Part shown: positions 43,247 to 51,834 of the stretch, one piece after another | How positions within the stretch are numbered: the stretch's first letter is position 1 | Layout: every line of letters begins with the position of its first letter | DNA from: Martinezella tropici | Lineage (GTDB): Bacteria; Pseudomonadota; Alphaproteobacteria; Rhizobiales; Rhizobiaceae | Length of the DNA stretch: 64,000 nt | Direction of reading: 5' to 3' | Assembly: GCF_008370325.1 (NCBI RefSeq) | Contig: NZ_VNIP01000011.1 | Coordinates: forward strand, 496,001-560,000 | The notes under the pieces: generated by a model | Database searches by the model: none | Told to the model about the DNA's origin: nothing | Seen by the model: the letters and a program-made list of their open reading frames with translations, nothing else | Translations under genes and position numbers: made by a program

Positions 43247-43304
43247 CTAGTCCGCATGATTCTTATCCAAAAACCGCTGCGCACTTGTTGGGATCATGCT
43301 CTAG
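43247..43304. repeat. Rhizobial hairpin repeat, copy B
   Basis: CTAG-tcc-GCATGAT ... ATCATGC-t-CTAG arms around AAAACCGCTGCGCACTTG. It lies 64 bp upstream of the ispH start, in the transition between the ispH cluster and the accessory patch before surf1. Confidence 0.75.
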
Positions 43305-43484
43305 ACGAATATTCCGTCGAAATGAAGCCATTTTGGCAACTGGATCGTCATTTTGCGTTCCTCATCCGTTCTTGATATGAGGATTGCAATCAGCTCGGCA
43401 CAAGCGCGGTGATCCACAAGAGTGCCTATCGAGCGGTGCCGTATCTGCGGTCGTGCGCCCGCGATACCGCTGGGCTAAAGCCAC
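43305..43484. other. Intergenic DNA downstream of the NIPSNAP gene, nothing recognised
   Basis: Together with the hairpin repeat (43247-43304) this fills the 301-bp gap between ispH and the NIPSNAP gene. No open frame with coding character and no terminator-like hairpin beyond the repeat was seen. Confidence 0.5.
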
Positions 43485-43811
43485 TCAGCGAACGGACGAA
43501 AAGTCAGTAGGTACAAGGAAACTGCTCGCTATCCGTTCGATGATCTGCCCGTTAGCTTCGCTGGCAGCTCTCACGCTCAGCCACTCAACGTCTGTGACAA
43601 ATGCGGACCACTTCGCCTCTCGCTCAGCTAGACTTTCCCACCTCAGCAAGTAGGTGAGTTGGTTGCTGTCGGGGCCCACAGCAGTCGTCCAGAATCCGGC
43701 TTGCTCGATACCAAGCCTCTTCCAAATGCCGAGCGTGTGAACTCGAAAGCGCGCAAGTAAATCGGGGAAACGACCAGGAACGGCGAGATAAACTCTCTGT
43801 TCGTATATCAT
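43485..43811 (-). CDS. NIPSNAP-family protein (second copy in window)
   Basis: 108 residues. MIYEQRVYLAVPGRFPDLLA, LGIWKRLGIEQAGFWTT, QLTYLLRWESLAEREAKW and WLSVRAASEANGQI give the NIPSNAP fold. ATG 43811 matches the usual MIYE start, with GGA 8 bp before it. Its base composition is lower in GC than the flanking housekeeping genes, and it lies between ispH and surf1, which are usually neighbours in related genomes; together these suggest later insertion. Function unknown. Confidence 0.82.
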   Translation of the reverse strand: MIYEQRVYLAVPGRFPDLLARFRVHTLGIWKRLGIEQAGFWTTAVGPDSNQLTYLLRWESLAEREAKWSAFVTDVEWLSVRAASEANGQIIERIASSFLVPTDFSSVR

Positions 43812-44147
43812 GCTCATTTCCAGGTTACGGGATTGCATGTGATTGAAACATCTATATTCGTCCAGCGGGTAGCGTCAAGCGACGCGAAGAATTGCCCCCT
43901 ATCGCCTCACCCAAGAATGTTACCGACGTTGCTGGCGCTGAGGCGGTCGATCTCCCAGTCTCAGACCTCAAGTTCACTCAATTGGAATGAGCGACTATTG
44001 TTGTGCGACAAGCCATCGGTGATCGAGAGAGCTCGGTCTACACGAGCCGGATGTGATCTCGATGGACGTTCATCGAGAACCGGCAGTATTGCAAGAGCGT
44101 CATCTAGCTTGTAGCCGGCCTTACGCATGGCAGCTCTATTGCCGATT
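43812..44147. other. 336-bp low-GC intergenic patch
   Basis: Between the NIPSNAP gene and surf1. A 55-codon minus-strand frame (43961-44128, starting MRKAGYKLDDALAILPVL) is present but has no recognisable homology and no convincing ribosome binding site. It may be a gene remnant. Nothing else was identified. Confidence 0.4.
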
Positions 44148-44894
44148 TCACTGGCTCGGCGCATCCGGATGACGTTTGCGCCACAAGGATATGGCGACGA
44201 TCGCTGCCAGCGCCACCGCCAAGCCATACCAGGTCACCGCATATTGCAGGTGATTGTTCGGCAGATCGATGATCGTGACGCCGCCGATCGGCAAGCCCTC
44301 TGGATTGGGTGTCTTGTCGGCATCGATGAAGAACGGCAGCACCTTGTCCTTCGGCAAGCCGACGCTCTCCGCCATGACGTCCAGATCCTTCCAGTAGAAA
44401 ATGTTCTTGGCGAGATCATTGTCCGGCATGCCGTCGGACCGTTCGGTAAGTTTGGCTCGGGCAAGGCCGGTGATCGCCTGTTCGCCGGTCAGTTCGCCTT
44501 GCTTGCGCTTTTCAGGCTCTTTTGCCTCGGAGGGCACGAAGCCTCGATTGACGAAGACGTAGCGGCCATCGACCAACTGCAATGGCGTATAGACATGAAA
44601 ACCGGGATCGCCGTCATAGGTGGCGAGGAAATGCCGCTCCTTGTCGTTCAGATAATGGCCGGTGGCGGTCACCACGCGATATTCGATGTCCCCGCCGGAG
44701 GCAGCCATCGCCTCGATCGCCGACAGCGGCAGGGCCGGCGCATCCTTGCGCGCGGCGATATCGGCCAGCAGGCCTTCCTTCCACTGCAGTCGCTCGACCT
44801 GCCAGGTGCCGAGCCCGATTAGGATGACGAGAGCAACGAGCAGGAGCAATGCCTTGCCGATCTGCCACAAGGGATTGGCGCGACGGGCTGGCAT
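44148..44894 (-). CDS. SURF1-family oxidase assembly protein
   Basis: 248 residues. One membrane helix near each end (about 10-32 and 215-235) and a periplasmic domain with the SURF1 motifs LGTWQVERLQWKEGLLADI, PLQLVDGRYVFVNRGFVP, and the C-terminal NNHLQYAVTWYGLAVAL. SURF1 helps insert heme a into the aa3 oxidase. ATG 44894 follows GAGGCAAGC, 7 bp from the DUF983 stop. Confidence 0.93.
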   Translation of the reverse strand: MPARRANPLWQIGKALLLLVALVILIGLGTWQVERLQWKEGLLADIAARKDAPALPLSAIEAMAASGGDIEYRVVTATGHYLNDKERHFLATYDGDPGFHVYTPLQLVDGRYVFVNRGFVPSEAKEPEKRKQGELTGEQAITGLARAKLTERSDGMPDNDLAKNIFYWKDLDVMAESVGLPKDKVLPFFIDADKTPNPEGLPIGGVTIIDLPNNHLQYAVTWYGLAVALAAIVAISLWRKRHPDAPSQ

Positions 44895-44901
44895 GCTTGC
44901 C

Positions 44902-45321
44902 TCAGTCACCGCTGATGCGCCCTTCGCTGGCATTGTTGCGATATTGAAGCGCAATCAGAATGCCCTTGCACCAGCGCAGGGAAAGCAGCGACAGGATGAT
45001 GGTCAGCGGCGCGAACAGCACGATATAAACCCAGATCGGCGGCGCATAATTGACCTGCATCCACAGGACCAGACCGATGATGATGAAACCGACGATCAGG
45101 ATGACGAAGACGGCCGGACCGTCGCCGGCATCGGCGAAGGCATAGTCGAGATCGCAGGCCGCGCAGCGCGGCTTCAGCGACAATAACCCGTTGAAGAGCT
45201 TGCCCTGGCCGCAACGCGGGCAACATCCCTGGATGCCGACCTTGAAAGGATCGACGGGCGCAAAGAGAGCGCTGTCGCTATGGGGCGTCCCGTCCGGCGT
45301 CTTGTCTTGCTCTGAGGTCAA
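44902..45321 (-). CDS. DUF983 membrane protein
   Basis: 139 residues. A zinc-ribbon-like start (GCCPRCGQGKLFNGLLSLKPRCAACD, shown here by its two CxxC pairs) is followed by two membrane segments (about 70-92 and 95-115). DUF983 proteins accompany aa3 oxidase genes in alphaproteobacteria and are presumed assembly factors. Initiation appears to be at TTG 45321. It precedes surf1. Confidence 0.87.
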   Translation of the reverse strand: MTSEQDKTPDGTPHSDSALFAPVDPFKVGIQGCCPRCGQGKLFNGLLSLKPRCAACDLDYAFADAGDGPAVFVILIVGFIIIGLVLWMQVNYAPPIWVYIVLFAPLTIILSLLSLRWCKGILIALQYRNNASEGRISGD

Positions 45322-45469
45322 AGTTCTGTCTCTATCAGCCTGCCATTGCGGGCGAACATATAAATCTCGCCCCTGTCATCATCAGTAACCGCCATGAGCG
45401 CATCCGTCCAATCGAAAAGCTCGGATATCACCGTCATCCGCCTGGAAAGCATGCAAAAGGATTAGGTTC

Positions 45470-46120
45470 ATGGCATTCAGCGAAGCCTCGCCGCCCGGCC
45501 ACGTCGTCATTCTGAACGGTGCGCCACGATCCGGAAAAAGCAGCATCGTCGAGGTGATCCAGGCCGAATTCGAGGGCGTGTGGGTCAATCTCGGTGTCGA
45601 CGCTTATGTGCGGCATATGACGCCCCCGCGCTATCGCCCGGGCATCGGCTTGCGCCCCGGCGGCGAGCGGCCCGATCTCGAGCCATTGGTTCAGCGCTTT
45701 TATGCCGCACTCTATGCCTCGATCGCCGCGCACAGCCGCATGGGGCTGAATGTCGTCGCCGAATTCGGCCATCACGACGCCTATTCGCAACCGCTGGGTA
45801 TCCTTGCCGATTGCGCCCGCCTGCTGGCGGGCCTATCCGCTTTGTTCATCGGCGTGCGCTGCCCGCTTGACGTCGTGATGCAGCGGCGGCTGGCGGAAGG
45901 GCCGGAAAGACAAGGCACCTACGTGACGGTCGAGGCTGGTATGCCTATCCCCACGCCGGTCATGGCCTGGCAGGAGCAAGTGCATCGGCCCGGTATCTAC
46001 GATCTGGAAGTCGATACGTCGGTGAACGGTCCTGAGGACTGTGCCGAGCAAATCCGACGATTGCTTGCCGGAGGCTTGCACCATCCCACTGCTTTCGAGA
46101 GGTTGGCATCGGGGACGTAA
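45470..46120 (+). CDS. Chloramphenicol-phosphotransferase-like P-loop kinase
   Basis: 216 residues. Walker A is NGAPRSGKSSIVEVIQ at about 16-31. The CPT-family pattern follows: WVNLGVDAYVRHMTPPRYRPG, GLNVVAEFGHHDAY, FIGVRCPLDVVMQRR and the C-terminal VHRPGIYDLEVDTS. The reference enzyme phosphorylates chloramphenicol in its producer; homologues elsewhere often act on other alcohols. It lies on the opposite strand within the oxidase cluster, between coxC and DUF983, behind AAGGATTAGG. Confidence 0.88.
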   Translation: MAFSEASPPGHVVILNGAPRSGKSSIVEVIQAEFEGVWVNLGVDAYVRHMTPPRYRPGIGLRPGGERPDLEPLVQRFYAALYASIAAHSRMGLNVVAEFGHHDAYSQPLGILADCARLLAGLSALFIGVRCPLDVVMQRRLAEGPERQGTYVTVEAGMPIPTPVMAWQEQVHRPGIYDLEVDTSVNGPEDCAEQIRRLLAGGLHHPTAFERLASGT

Positions 46121-46130
46121 GACCCAAAAC

Positions 46131-46159
46131 AAAAGGCGGACGCTGAGCGCCCGCCTTTT
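46131..46159. terminator. Bidirectional terminator between CPT-like gene and coxC
   Basis: AAAAGGCGG-A-CGC-tga-GCG-C-CCGCCTTTT: 9-bp outer stem, one mismatch, 3-bp inner stem, with A and T runs on both sides. It fits intrinsic termination of both convergent transcripts. Since DUF983 and surf1 lie beyond it, coxC transcripts may stop before them. Confidence 0.85.
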
Positions 46160-46181
46160 GCTATCGAAAGATCGAAACCGA

Positions 46182-47060
46182 TCAGCCAGCCGCGACCGGC
46201 GCGCCCCAGCTGCCCCAGATATAGATGCAGAAGAACAGGAACAGCCAGACGACGTCGACGAAGTGCCAGTACCAGGCGGCCGCTTCGAAGCCGAAATGCT
46301 GCTTCGGCGTGAAATCGCCCCTGATGGCGCGGAGCAGGCAGACGATCAGGAAGATCGTGCCGACCAACACGTGGAAACCATGGAAGCCGGTCGCCATGAA
46401 GAAGGTCGCGCCATAGATCGAGTTTCTGAATTCGAACGGCGCATGGGCATATTCATAGGCCTGCACGCAGGAGAACAACGCGCCGAGCAGAACGGTCAGC
46501 GTCAGGCCCTGGATCAGCCCCTTGCGGTCGCCATGCAGCAGCGCATGGTGCGCCCAGGTGACTGTCGTGCCCGACAGCAGCAGGATGATGGTGTTGTAGA
46601 TCGGCAGGTGCCAGGGATCCAGAACCTCGACGCCCTTCGGCGGGAACTGGCCGCCGAGGAAGGCCGTGCGCGATGCCTGGATCGCCTCGTTCGGGAACAG
46701 GCTGACGTCGAAATAGGCCCAGAACCAGGCGACGAAGAACATCACCTCGGAGGCGATGAACATGATCATGCCGTAGCGCAGATGCAGCGATACGACGCGG
46801 GTATGCGCGCCCTCATGCGCTTCCTTGATCGTGTCGGCCCACCAGCCGTACATAACGTAGAGGATTACGGCGAGGCCGATGAAGAACAGCCAGGGCTGCG
46901 CCCAATTGATCCCGAACAGATGCACCGCACCGCCATTGAGATAGCGCATGAAGCAGACACCGCCGAAGGTGATCACGAAGGCCCCGAGGGCCGCGGTAAT
47001 CGGCCATGCGCTGGGCTCGATAATGTGATAATCGTGTTTTCTCTGATGCACTTCGGCCAT
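46182..47060 (-). CDS. coxC: Cytochrome c oxidase subunit III
   Basis: 292 residues with seven hydrophobic segments. Start MAEVHQRKHDYHIIEPSAWP is the subunit III N-terminus. Conserved stretches are WWADTIKEAHEGAHT, FFVAWFWAYFDVSLFP, and the C-terminal WHFVDVVWLFLFFCIYIWG. It belongs to the aa3-type proton-pumping terminal oxidase. ATG 47060 is behind GGGGATTG. Last of the core oxidase genes. Confidence 0.96.
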   Translation of the reverse strand: MAEVHQRKHDYHIIEPSAWPITAALGAFVITFGGVCFMRYLNGGAVHLFGINWAQPWLFFIGLAVILYVMYGWWADTIKEAHEGAHTRVVSLHLRYGMIMFIASEVMFFVAWFWAYFDVSLFPNEAIQASRTAFLGGQFPPKGVEVLDPWHLPIYNTIILLLSGTTVTWAHHALLHGDRKGLIQGLTLTVLLGALFSCVQAYEYAHAPFEFRNSIYGATFFMATGFHGFHVLVGTIFLIVCLLRAIRGDFTPKQHFGFEAAAWYWHFVDVVWLFLFFCIYIWGSWGAPVAAG

Positions 47061-47121
47061 ATCAGCAATCCCCGAATAACTTTTCCCATATTGCTCCCGG
47101 TCGAACCGAAAGCACTCTCCA

Positions 47122-47733
47122 TCAAAGTTTCTTTTCCACCGGCTTTGCAGCGCCGTCATTGGATGCCACGGGCTTTACGCCCTCCCGCGGGTAATAGGTA
47201 TAGGACAGTGTCAGCGCGTTGATCGTCTTGGTTTCCACAGCCCTGGTGATCTCGGGATCGACATAGAAAACCACCGACATCTCACGCTTTTCGCCGGGTG
47301 CGAGATCCGTCTCATTGAAGCAGAAGCACTGGACCTTGTTGAAATAGACCCCGGCTTCCAGCGGAGAGACGTTGAAGATCGCCTGGCCGCGCTCCATCTT
47401 GTCCGACTTGTTCTCGATCTCGAACCTGACCTCGACCGTCTCGCCGATCTTCGGACTTACCGACTTCTGCAGCGGCTTGAAATCCCAGGGCAGACCGGGT
47501 GCGACATTGGCGTCGAAGGAAACCTGAATCTGCTTGTCGAGGATGACGTTCGAGACCTGCTCGACGCGCTGCGTCGTGCCGTTATAACCCGTCACCTGGC
47601 AGAACATGCGATAGAGCGGCACGGCAGCGGCACACATGGCGCTCATGCCGACGACGAAGCTCAGGCACATGGCAACGATCATCCCGTTGCTACGGCCGCC
47701 GCTTCTCGTGCTCTTTGTGACCTCCCCCTCCAT
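47122..47733 (-). CDS. ctaG: Cytochrome c oxidase assembly protein CtaG (Cox11)
   Basis: About 203 residues. A single N-terminal membrane helix (about 16-38), then the copper-binding domain with the CFCF motif in FNKVQCFCFNETDLAPGE and YRMFCQVTGYNGTTQRV. It delivers copper to CuB of subunit I. ATG 47733 has GGAGG at suitable spacing; a GTG lies one codon upstream. Follows the small coxF gene. Confidence 0.95.
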   Translation of the reverse strand: MEGEVTKSTRSGGRSNGMIVAMCLSFVVGMSAMCAAAVPLYRMFCQVTGYNGTTQRVEQVSNVILDKQIQVSFDANVAPGLPWDFKPLQKSVSPKIGETVEVRFEIENKSDKMERGQAIFNVSPLEAGVYFNKVQCFCFNETDLAPGEKREMSVVFYVDPEITRAVETKTINALTLSYTYYPREGVKPVASNDGAAKPVEKKL

Positions 47734-47742
47734 CACGCCTCC

Positions 47743-47883
47743 TCAAACGTGTCCGGAGCCGACCTTGATGATGGTGATCGCGTAAAACAGGATCACCAGG
47801 CCGGCAAGCACAAGGCCAAGCGCTATGTTGCGCCCGCGCCGCGATTTCCTCTGCGCTTCCGTGAGCTTGACCAGATCGATCAT
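47743..47883 (-). CDS. coxF: CoxF-like 46-residue membrane protein
   Basis: Sequence begins MIDLVKLTEAQRKSRRGRNI and continues with one hydrophobic helix (ALGLVLAGLVILFYAITII) and a short tail. Its ATG overlaps the ctaB stop (ATGA), and it ends 9 bp before ctaG. The position, size and basic-then-hydrophobic pattern match the small CoxF protein between ctaB and ctaG in other alphaproteobacterial oxidase operons. Its precise role is not established. Confidence 0.85.
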   Translation of the reverse strand: MIDLVKLTEAQRKSRRGRNIALGLVLAGLVILFYAITIIKVGSGHV

Positions 47884-48839
47884 AGCCAGCCTCCAACGCC
47901 GCTCGATATCAGCACGGCAACGAGCCGGTCGATCAGCAACGCGGAAAAGATCGCGAAGAGATAGAAGATGGAAAAGCCGAAAAGCTTCTTTGCCGGCACC
48001 ATCTTCACGTCGCCGTCGGCCATGCGCCAGACGGCGATGGAACAGTGTACGAAGATCGCACCCAGCAGCGCGGCGACGACGCCATAGCCCAGGCTCGCAA
48101 AGCCCATGAAGGCCGGGACGACGCCGACAATGGCGGTCAGAACGGCATAGACGACGATCTGATTCTTGGTCGTCGGAATGCCGGCGACATTCGGCAGCAT
48201 CGGCACGCCGACGGCCTCGTAGTCACCCATCTTGAACAAGGCCAGCGCCCAGAAATGCGCCGGCGTCCACAGGAAGATGATGAGGAAGAGCACGATGCTC
48301 TCGATCGCCACGCTGCCGGTCACACAGGCCCAGCCGATGACGGGCGGAAAGGCGCCGGCCGCGCCGCCGATGACGATGTTTTGCGGCGTCGAACGCTTCA
48401 GCCACATCGTGTAGATGACGGCATAGAAGAAAATGGTGAAGGCGAGGATTCCAGCGGAAAGCCAATTGATGGCAAGGCCGAGGATCGTCACCGAGAAGCC
48501 TGACAGCACGAGGCCGTAGGCCAGCGCTTCCGCTGGCTTGATGCGACCGGCAGGTATCGGCCGGCGTGCGGTGCGGCTCATCACGGCGTCGATATCGGCA
48601 TCGTACCACATGTTCAAAGCGCCGGAGGCACCCGCACCGACGGCGATGCAGAGAATGGCGATGAAGCCGAGGACCGGATTGATGTGACCGGGGGCCAGCA
48701 CCAGACCGGTGAAAGCGGTGAAGACGACCAGCGACATGACGCGCGGCTTCAAGAGCTCGAAATAATCGCGCGCACTCGCTTCCGACAGGCCGGTATCGCC
48801 TTGCTTTGCGAGCGCTTCGTGATTGTCGATGAGCGTCAT
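47880..48839 (-). CDS. ctaB: Protoheme IX farnesyltransferase (heme O synthase)
   Basis: 319 residues with about nine membrane segments. The prenyltransferase acidic motifs are NMWYDADIDAVMSRTARRP (NxxxDxxxD) and the later DYEAVGVPMLPNVAG. It adds farnesyl to heme b to make heme o, the precursor of heme a. ATG 48839 is preceded by GGAAGAAAGA. It lies between coxA and coxF. Confidence 0.96.
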   Translation of the reverse strand: MTLIDNHEALAKQGDTGLSEASARDYFELLKPRVMSLVVFTAFTGLVLAPGHINPVLGFIAILCIAVGAGASGALNMWYDADIDAVMSRTARRPIPAGRIKPAEALAYGLVLSGFSVTILGLAINWLSAGILAFTIFFYAVIYTMWLKRSTPQNIVIGGAAGAFPPVIGWACVTGSVAIESIVLFLIIFLWTPAHFWALALFKMGDYEAVGVPMLPNVAGIPTTKNQIVVYAVLTAIVGVVPAFMGFASLGYGVVAALLGAIFVHCSIAVWRMADGDVKMVPAKKLFGFSIFYLFAIFSALLIDRLVAVLISSGVGGWL

Positions 48840-48897
48840 TCTTTCTTCCAATTATCAGTTGAGCCGGACGCCGTTTATCACGGCGTCCGGAAACAGG

Positions 48898-50592
48898 CTA
48901 CTTGATGCGCGGCAGCTCTTCCCACTGGTGGTGGGGCGGCGGCGACGAAAGCTGCCACTCGAGCGTGGTTGCGCCCTCGCCCCAGGGATTATCGCCTGCA
49001 ACGCGCTTCTTCGAGAATGCATCTATAACGCCCCAGAAGAAGAAGCAAAGGCCTACGGCTGCGACATAGGAGCCGATGGAGGAGACGAAATTCCAGCCGG
49101 CATAGGCGTCCGGATAGTCGATGTAGCGGCGCGGCATGCCGGCACGACCCAGGAAATGCTGCGGGAAGAACACCATGTTCACACCGATGAAGGTGATCCA
49201 GAAGTGCCAGTTGCCGATCCGCTCATTGTACATGTAGCCGGTCATCTTCGGGAACCAGTAGTACCAGGCGGCAAAGATGGCGAAGACGGCGCCGAGCGAC
49301 AGGACGTAGTGGAAGTGTGCCACCACGAAGTAGGTCGCATGCAGTTCCCGGTCCAGGCCGGCATTGGCGAGCTGAACGCCCGTGACGCCGCCGAGCGTGA
49401 ACAGGAAGATGAAGCCGAGCGCCCAGATCATCGGCGTGCGGAACTCGATGGAACCGCCCCACATCGTCGCAATCCAGGAGAAGATCTTCACGCCCGTCGG
49501 GACAGCGATAACCATCGTGGCGAACACGAAGTAGCGCTGCGTGTCGAGCGAAAGGCCGGTCACATACATGTGGTGAGCCCAGACGACGAAGCCGACGGCG
49601 CCAATCGCGACCATGGCATAGGCCATGCCGAGGTAGCCGAAGATCGGCTTGCGCGAGAAGGTGGAGATGATGTGGCTGATCATGCCGAAGCCGGGCAGGA
49701 TCAGGATGTAGACTTCCGGATGGCCGAAGAACCAGAACAGGTGCTGGTAGAGCAGCGGGTCGCCGCCGCCTTCCGGCGCGAAGAAGGTCGTGCCGAAATT
49801 GCGGTCCGTCAGCAGCATGGTGATGGCGCCGGCCAGAACCGGCAGCGACAGCAGCAGCAGGAAGGCGGTGATCAGCACCGACCAGGCAAACAGCGGCATC
49901 TTGTGCAGCGTCATGCCCGGCGCGCGCATGTTGAGGATCGTCGTGATGAAGTTGATCGCGCCGAGGATCGAGGAGGCACCCGCGATATGCAGCGCGAAGA
50001 TGACCAGATCGATCGCCGGGCCTGGATGGCCGACCGTGCCTGACAGGGGCGCATACATCGTCCAGCCGCCGCCCGCGCCATAGGCGCCTGCCGGACCTTC
50101 AACGAACATCGAGAGGATGAGCAGCAGGAAGGCCGGGACGAGAAGCCAGAACGAGATATTGTTGAGGCGCGGGAAGGCCATGTCAGGCGCGCCGATCATG
50201 ATCGGCACCATCCAGTTGGCGAAACCGCCGATCATCGCCGGCATGACCATGAAGAAGATCATGATCAGCGCATGGGCGGTGACGAAGACATTGTACATCT
50301 GCTTGCCACCATCAATGGCGGCATCGCCCGAAAAACCATAGACCATCGACGCCAGACCGCTGAAGATCTGTATGCCGGGCTCCTGCAATTCCATGCGGAT
50401 GGCAACGGACAGGAGGAAGCCGATCACGCCCGCGAAAATCGCGAAGATCAGGTAGAGCGTGCCGATGTCCTTGTGATTCGTCGAATACAGCCAACGCTCG
50501 GCGAAGGTCGGCGTGTGCGCGTGATGATCGTCATGCGCGTGCGCGTCCTGAAGATCGTGCGAGTGATCATCGTGTGCCTTGGATCCAGCCAT
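48898..50592 (-). CDS. coxA: Cytochrome c oxidase subunit I
   Basis: 564 residues with twelve membrane segments. Ligand motifs: HALIMIFFMVMPAMIGGFAN (heme a His), FGHPEVYILILPGFG (CuB His and cross-linked Tyr), VWAHHMYVTGL (CuB His pair) and VVAHFHYVLSLGA (heme a3 and heme a His). The N-terminus has an extra His/Asp-rich tail (KAHDDHSHDLQDAHAHDDHH) not needed for catalysis. Catalytic core of the aa3 oxidase; 14 bp downstream of coxB. Confidence 0.97.
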   Translation of the reverse strand: MAGSKAHDDHSHDLQDAHAHDDHHAHTPTFAERWLYSTNHKDIGTLYLIFAIFAGVIGFLLSVAIRMELQEPGIQIFSGLASMVYGFSGDAAIDGGKQMYNVFVTAHALIMIFFMVMPAMIGGFANWMVPIMIGAPDMAFPRLNNISFWLLVPAFLLLILSMFVEGPAGAYGAGGGWTMYAPLSGTVGHPGPAIDLVIFALHIAGASSILGAINFITTILNMRAPGMTLHKMPLFAWSVLITAFLLLLSLPVLAGAITMLLTDRNFGTTFFAPEGGGDPLLYQHLFWFFGHPEVYILILPGFGMISHIISTFSRKPIFGYLGMAYAMVAIGAVGFVVWAHHMYVTGLSLDTQRYFVFATMVIAVPTGVKIFSWIATMWGGSIEFRTPMIWALGFIFLFTLGGVTGVQLANAGLDRELHATYFVVAHFHYVLSLGAVFAIFAAWYYWFPKMTGYMYNERIGNWHFWITFIGVNMVFFPQHFLGRAGMPRRYIDYPDAYAGWNFVSSIGSYVAAVGLCFFFWGVIDAFSKKRVAGDNPWGEGATTLEWQLSSPPPHHQWEELPRIK

Positions 50593-50606
50593 TGTTCCTA
50601 TCCCTC

Positions 50607-51497
50607 TTACTTGGCCGTGTTTTCGGCGACCTTGACGGTCGTCGGTTCGTCGACGGCGGCCATCAGAGCCTTGTTCGCCTTGCTCAGATCAGTTGCGGCT
50701 GAGGCCAGCCACTGCTTGTACTGATCGTCGGAGACGACGCGGATGGCGATCGGCATGAAAGAGTGATCCTTGCCGCAAAGCTCGGAACACTGACCATAAA
50801 ACAGGCCTTCACGGTCGGCCTTGAACCATGTTTCGTTCAGACGGCCGGGAATGGCATCGATCCTGATGCCGAAGGAAGGCATTGCGAAGGAATGAATGAC
50901 ATCGGCCGGCGCGGCCGTGACGAGGAGGCGGACGTTCTTGCCGACCGGCACGACCATTTCGTTGTCGACGGCGAGAAGCCGCGGATATTTCGACTTGTCG
51001 TCCTTGCCGGCGGTGGTGCGATCCTGCTCCTTCAGCATGAAGGAATCGAAAGCGACTGGCGTCGCGCCGCTGTTCTCATACTCGTAATTCCACTGCCACT
51101 GCGTCGCCGTCGCCTTGACGGTTACGTCGGTCTGCTCGGGAAATGTCAGCTGATCGGTGAGAAGATTGAAGGAGGGAATGGCCAGGAAGAGAAGGACGAG
51201 GACCGGGCCGATGGTCCAGATGACTTCGATCAGGGTGTTGTGGCTCGTCCTAGACGGAACCGGGTTCCTGGAAGCCCGGAACTTCACCATAACCACGACC
51301 AGGAGGACGAGAACCAGCAGCGTGATCGGAATGATAAACCAAAGCGTGTATGCTTCAAACCAGCGGATTTGATGCATGTTGCCGGTCGCCGCCTGCTGCA
51401 TACCGGTTTCCCAGGGTCTCGGCTGATCGGCATAACTGCCTGTCGCGAAAAGCAGACAGATCATAGCCGTCAGAGCCGCGTAAGCTCTTTTAATCAC
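50607..51497 (-). CDS. coxB: Cytochrome c oxidase subunit II
   Basis: 296 residues. Signal peptide 1-23, two membrane helices (about 48-71 and 88-112), then the cupredoxin domain with the CuA ligands His202, Cys237, Glu239, Cys241, His245 and Met248 (GQCSELCGKDHSFM). It accepts electrons from cytochrome c. Initiation is at GTG 51497, behind GGGAGAGAC. First gene of the oxidase operon; its leader is divergent from ialB. Confidence 0.96.
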   Translation of the reverse strand: MIKRAYAALTAMICLLFATGSYADQPRPWETGMQQAATGNMHQIRWFEAYTLWFIIPITLLVLVLLVVVMVKFRASRNPVPSRTSHNTLIEVIWTIGPVLVLLFLAIPSFNLLTDQLTFPEQTDVTVKATATQWQWNYEYENSGATPVAFDSFMLKEQDRTTAGKDDKSKYPRLLAVDNEMVVPVGKNVRLLVTAAPADVIHSFAMPSFGIRIDAIPGRLNETWFKADREGLFYGQCSELCGKDHSFMPIAIRVVSDDQYKQWLASAATDLSKANKALMAAVDEPTTVKVAENTAK

Positions 51498-51834
51498 GAT
51501 GTCTCTCCCTCCAGCGTTTGATCCCAGATCTTCCTCAAACGCAGTATCCCTACAATCCATTGCGCTTCAAACCACAGTTTGGGGTACTCCGCAACAACTC
51601 AAGAGATTTGTTAGTGCGGCATTTTTGCGCGAATATCCCCCCATGCCTGCCCCGGACATGGCAAGCATTTCATCATCATACGAAAAATTGCATGATGGTC
51701 CATGGCGCCGCCGGGACAAAATGGAGTAGACGTCGTATTTCCGCCGTAGTCGGTTGGAATCCAGCAGCCGGGGCTTTTCATTTGCCGGCCTGGGCTTCAA
51801 CAATAGCGGCACTGATTCGAATCTAGAGGTTTCC
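51498..51834. promoter_or_regulatory. 337-bp divergent coxB/ialB promoter region
   Basis: No gene is supported here. It must contain promoters for both directions. Two abutting GANTC sites (GATTCGAATC, 51814-51823) lie 12 bp before the ialB ATG. No FNR-type TTGAT-N4-ATCAA box was found, so oxygen control of coxB is not indicated by sequence. Confidence 0.5.

Noticed and set aside
43961..44128. A 55-codon minus-strand frame (MRKAGYKLDD...)
   Set aside because: Somewhat protein-like, but no homology, weak start and no conserved neighbour; kept only as a possible remnant.
48823..50043. A 406-codon plus-strand frame opposite coxA
   Set aside because: Shadow of a highly conserved gene; acidic/basic low-complexity translation.
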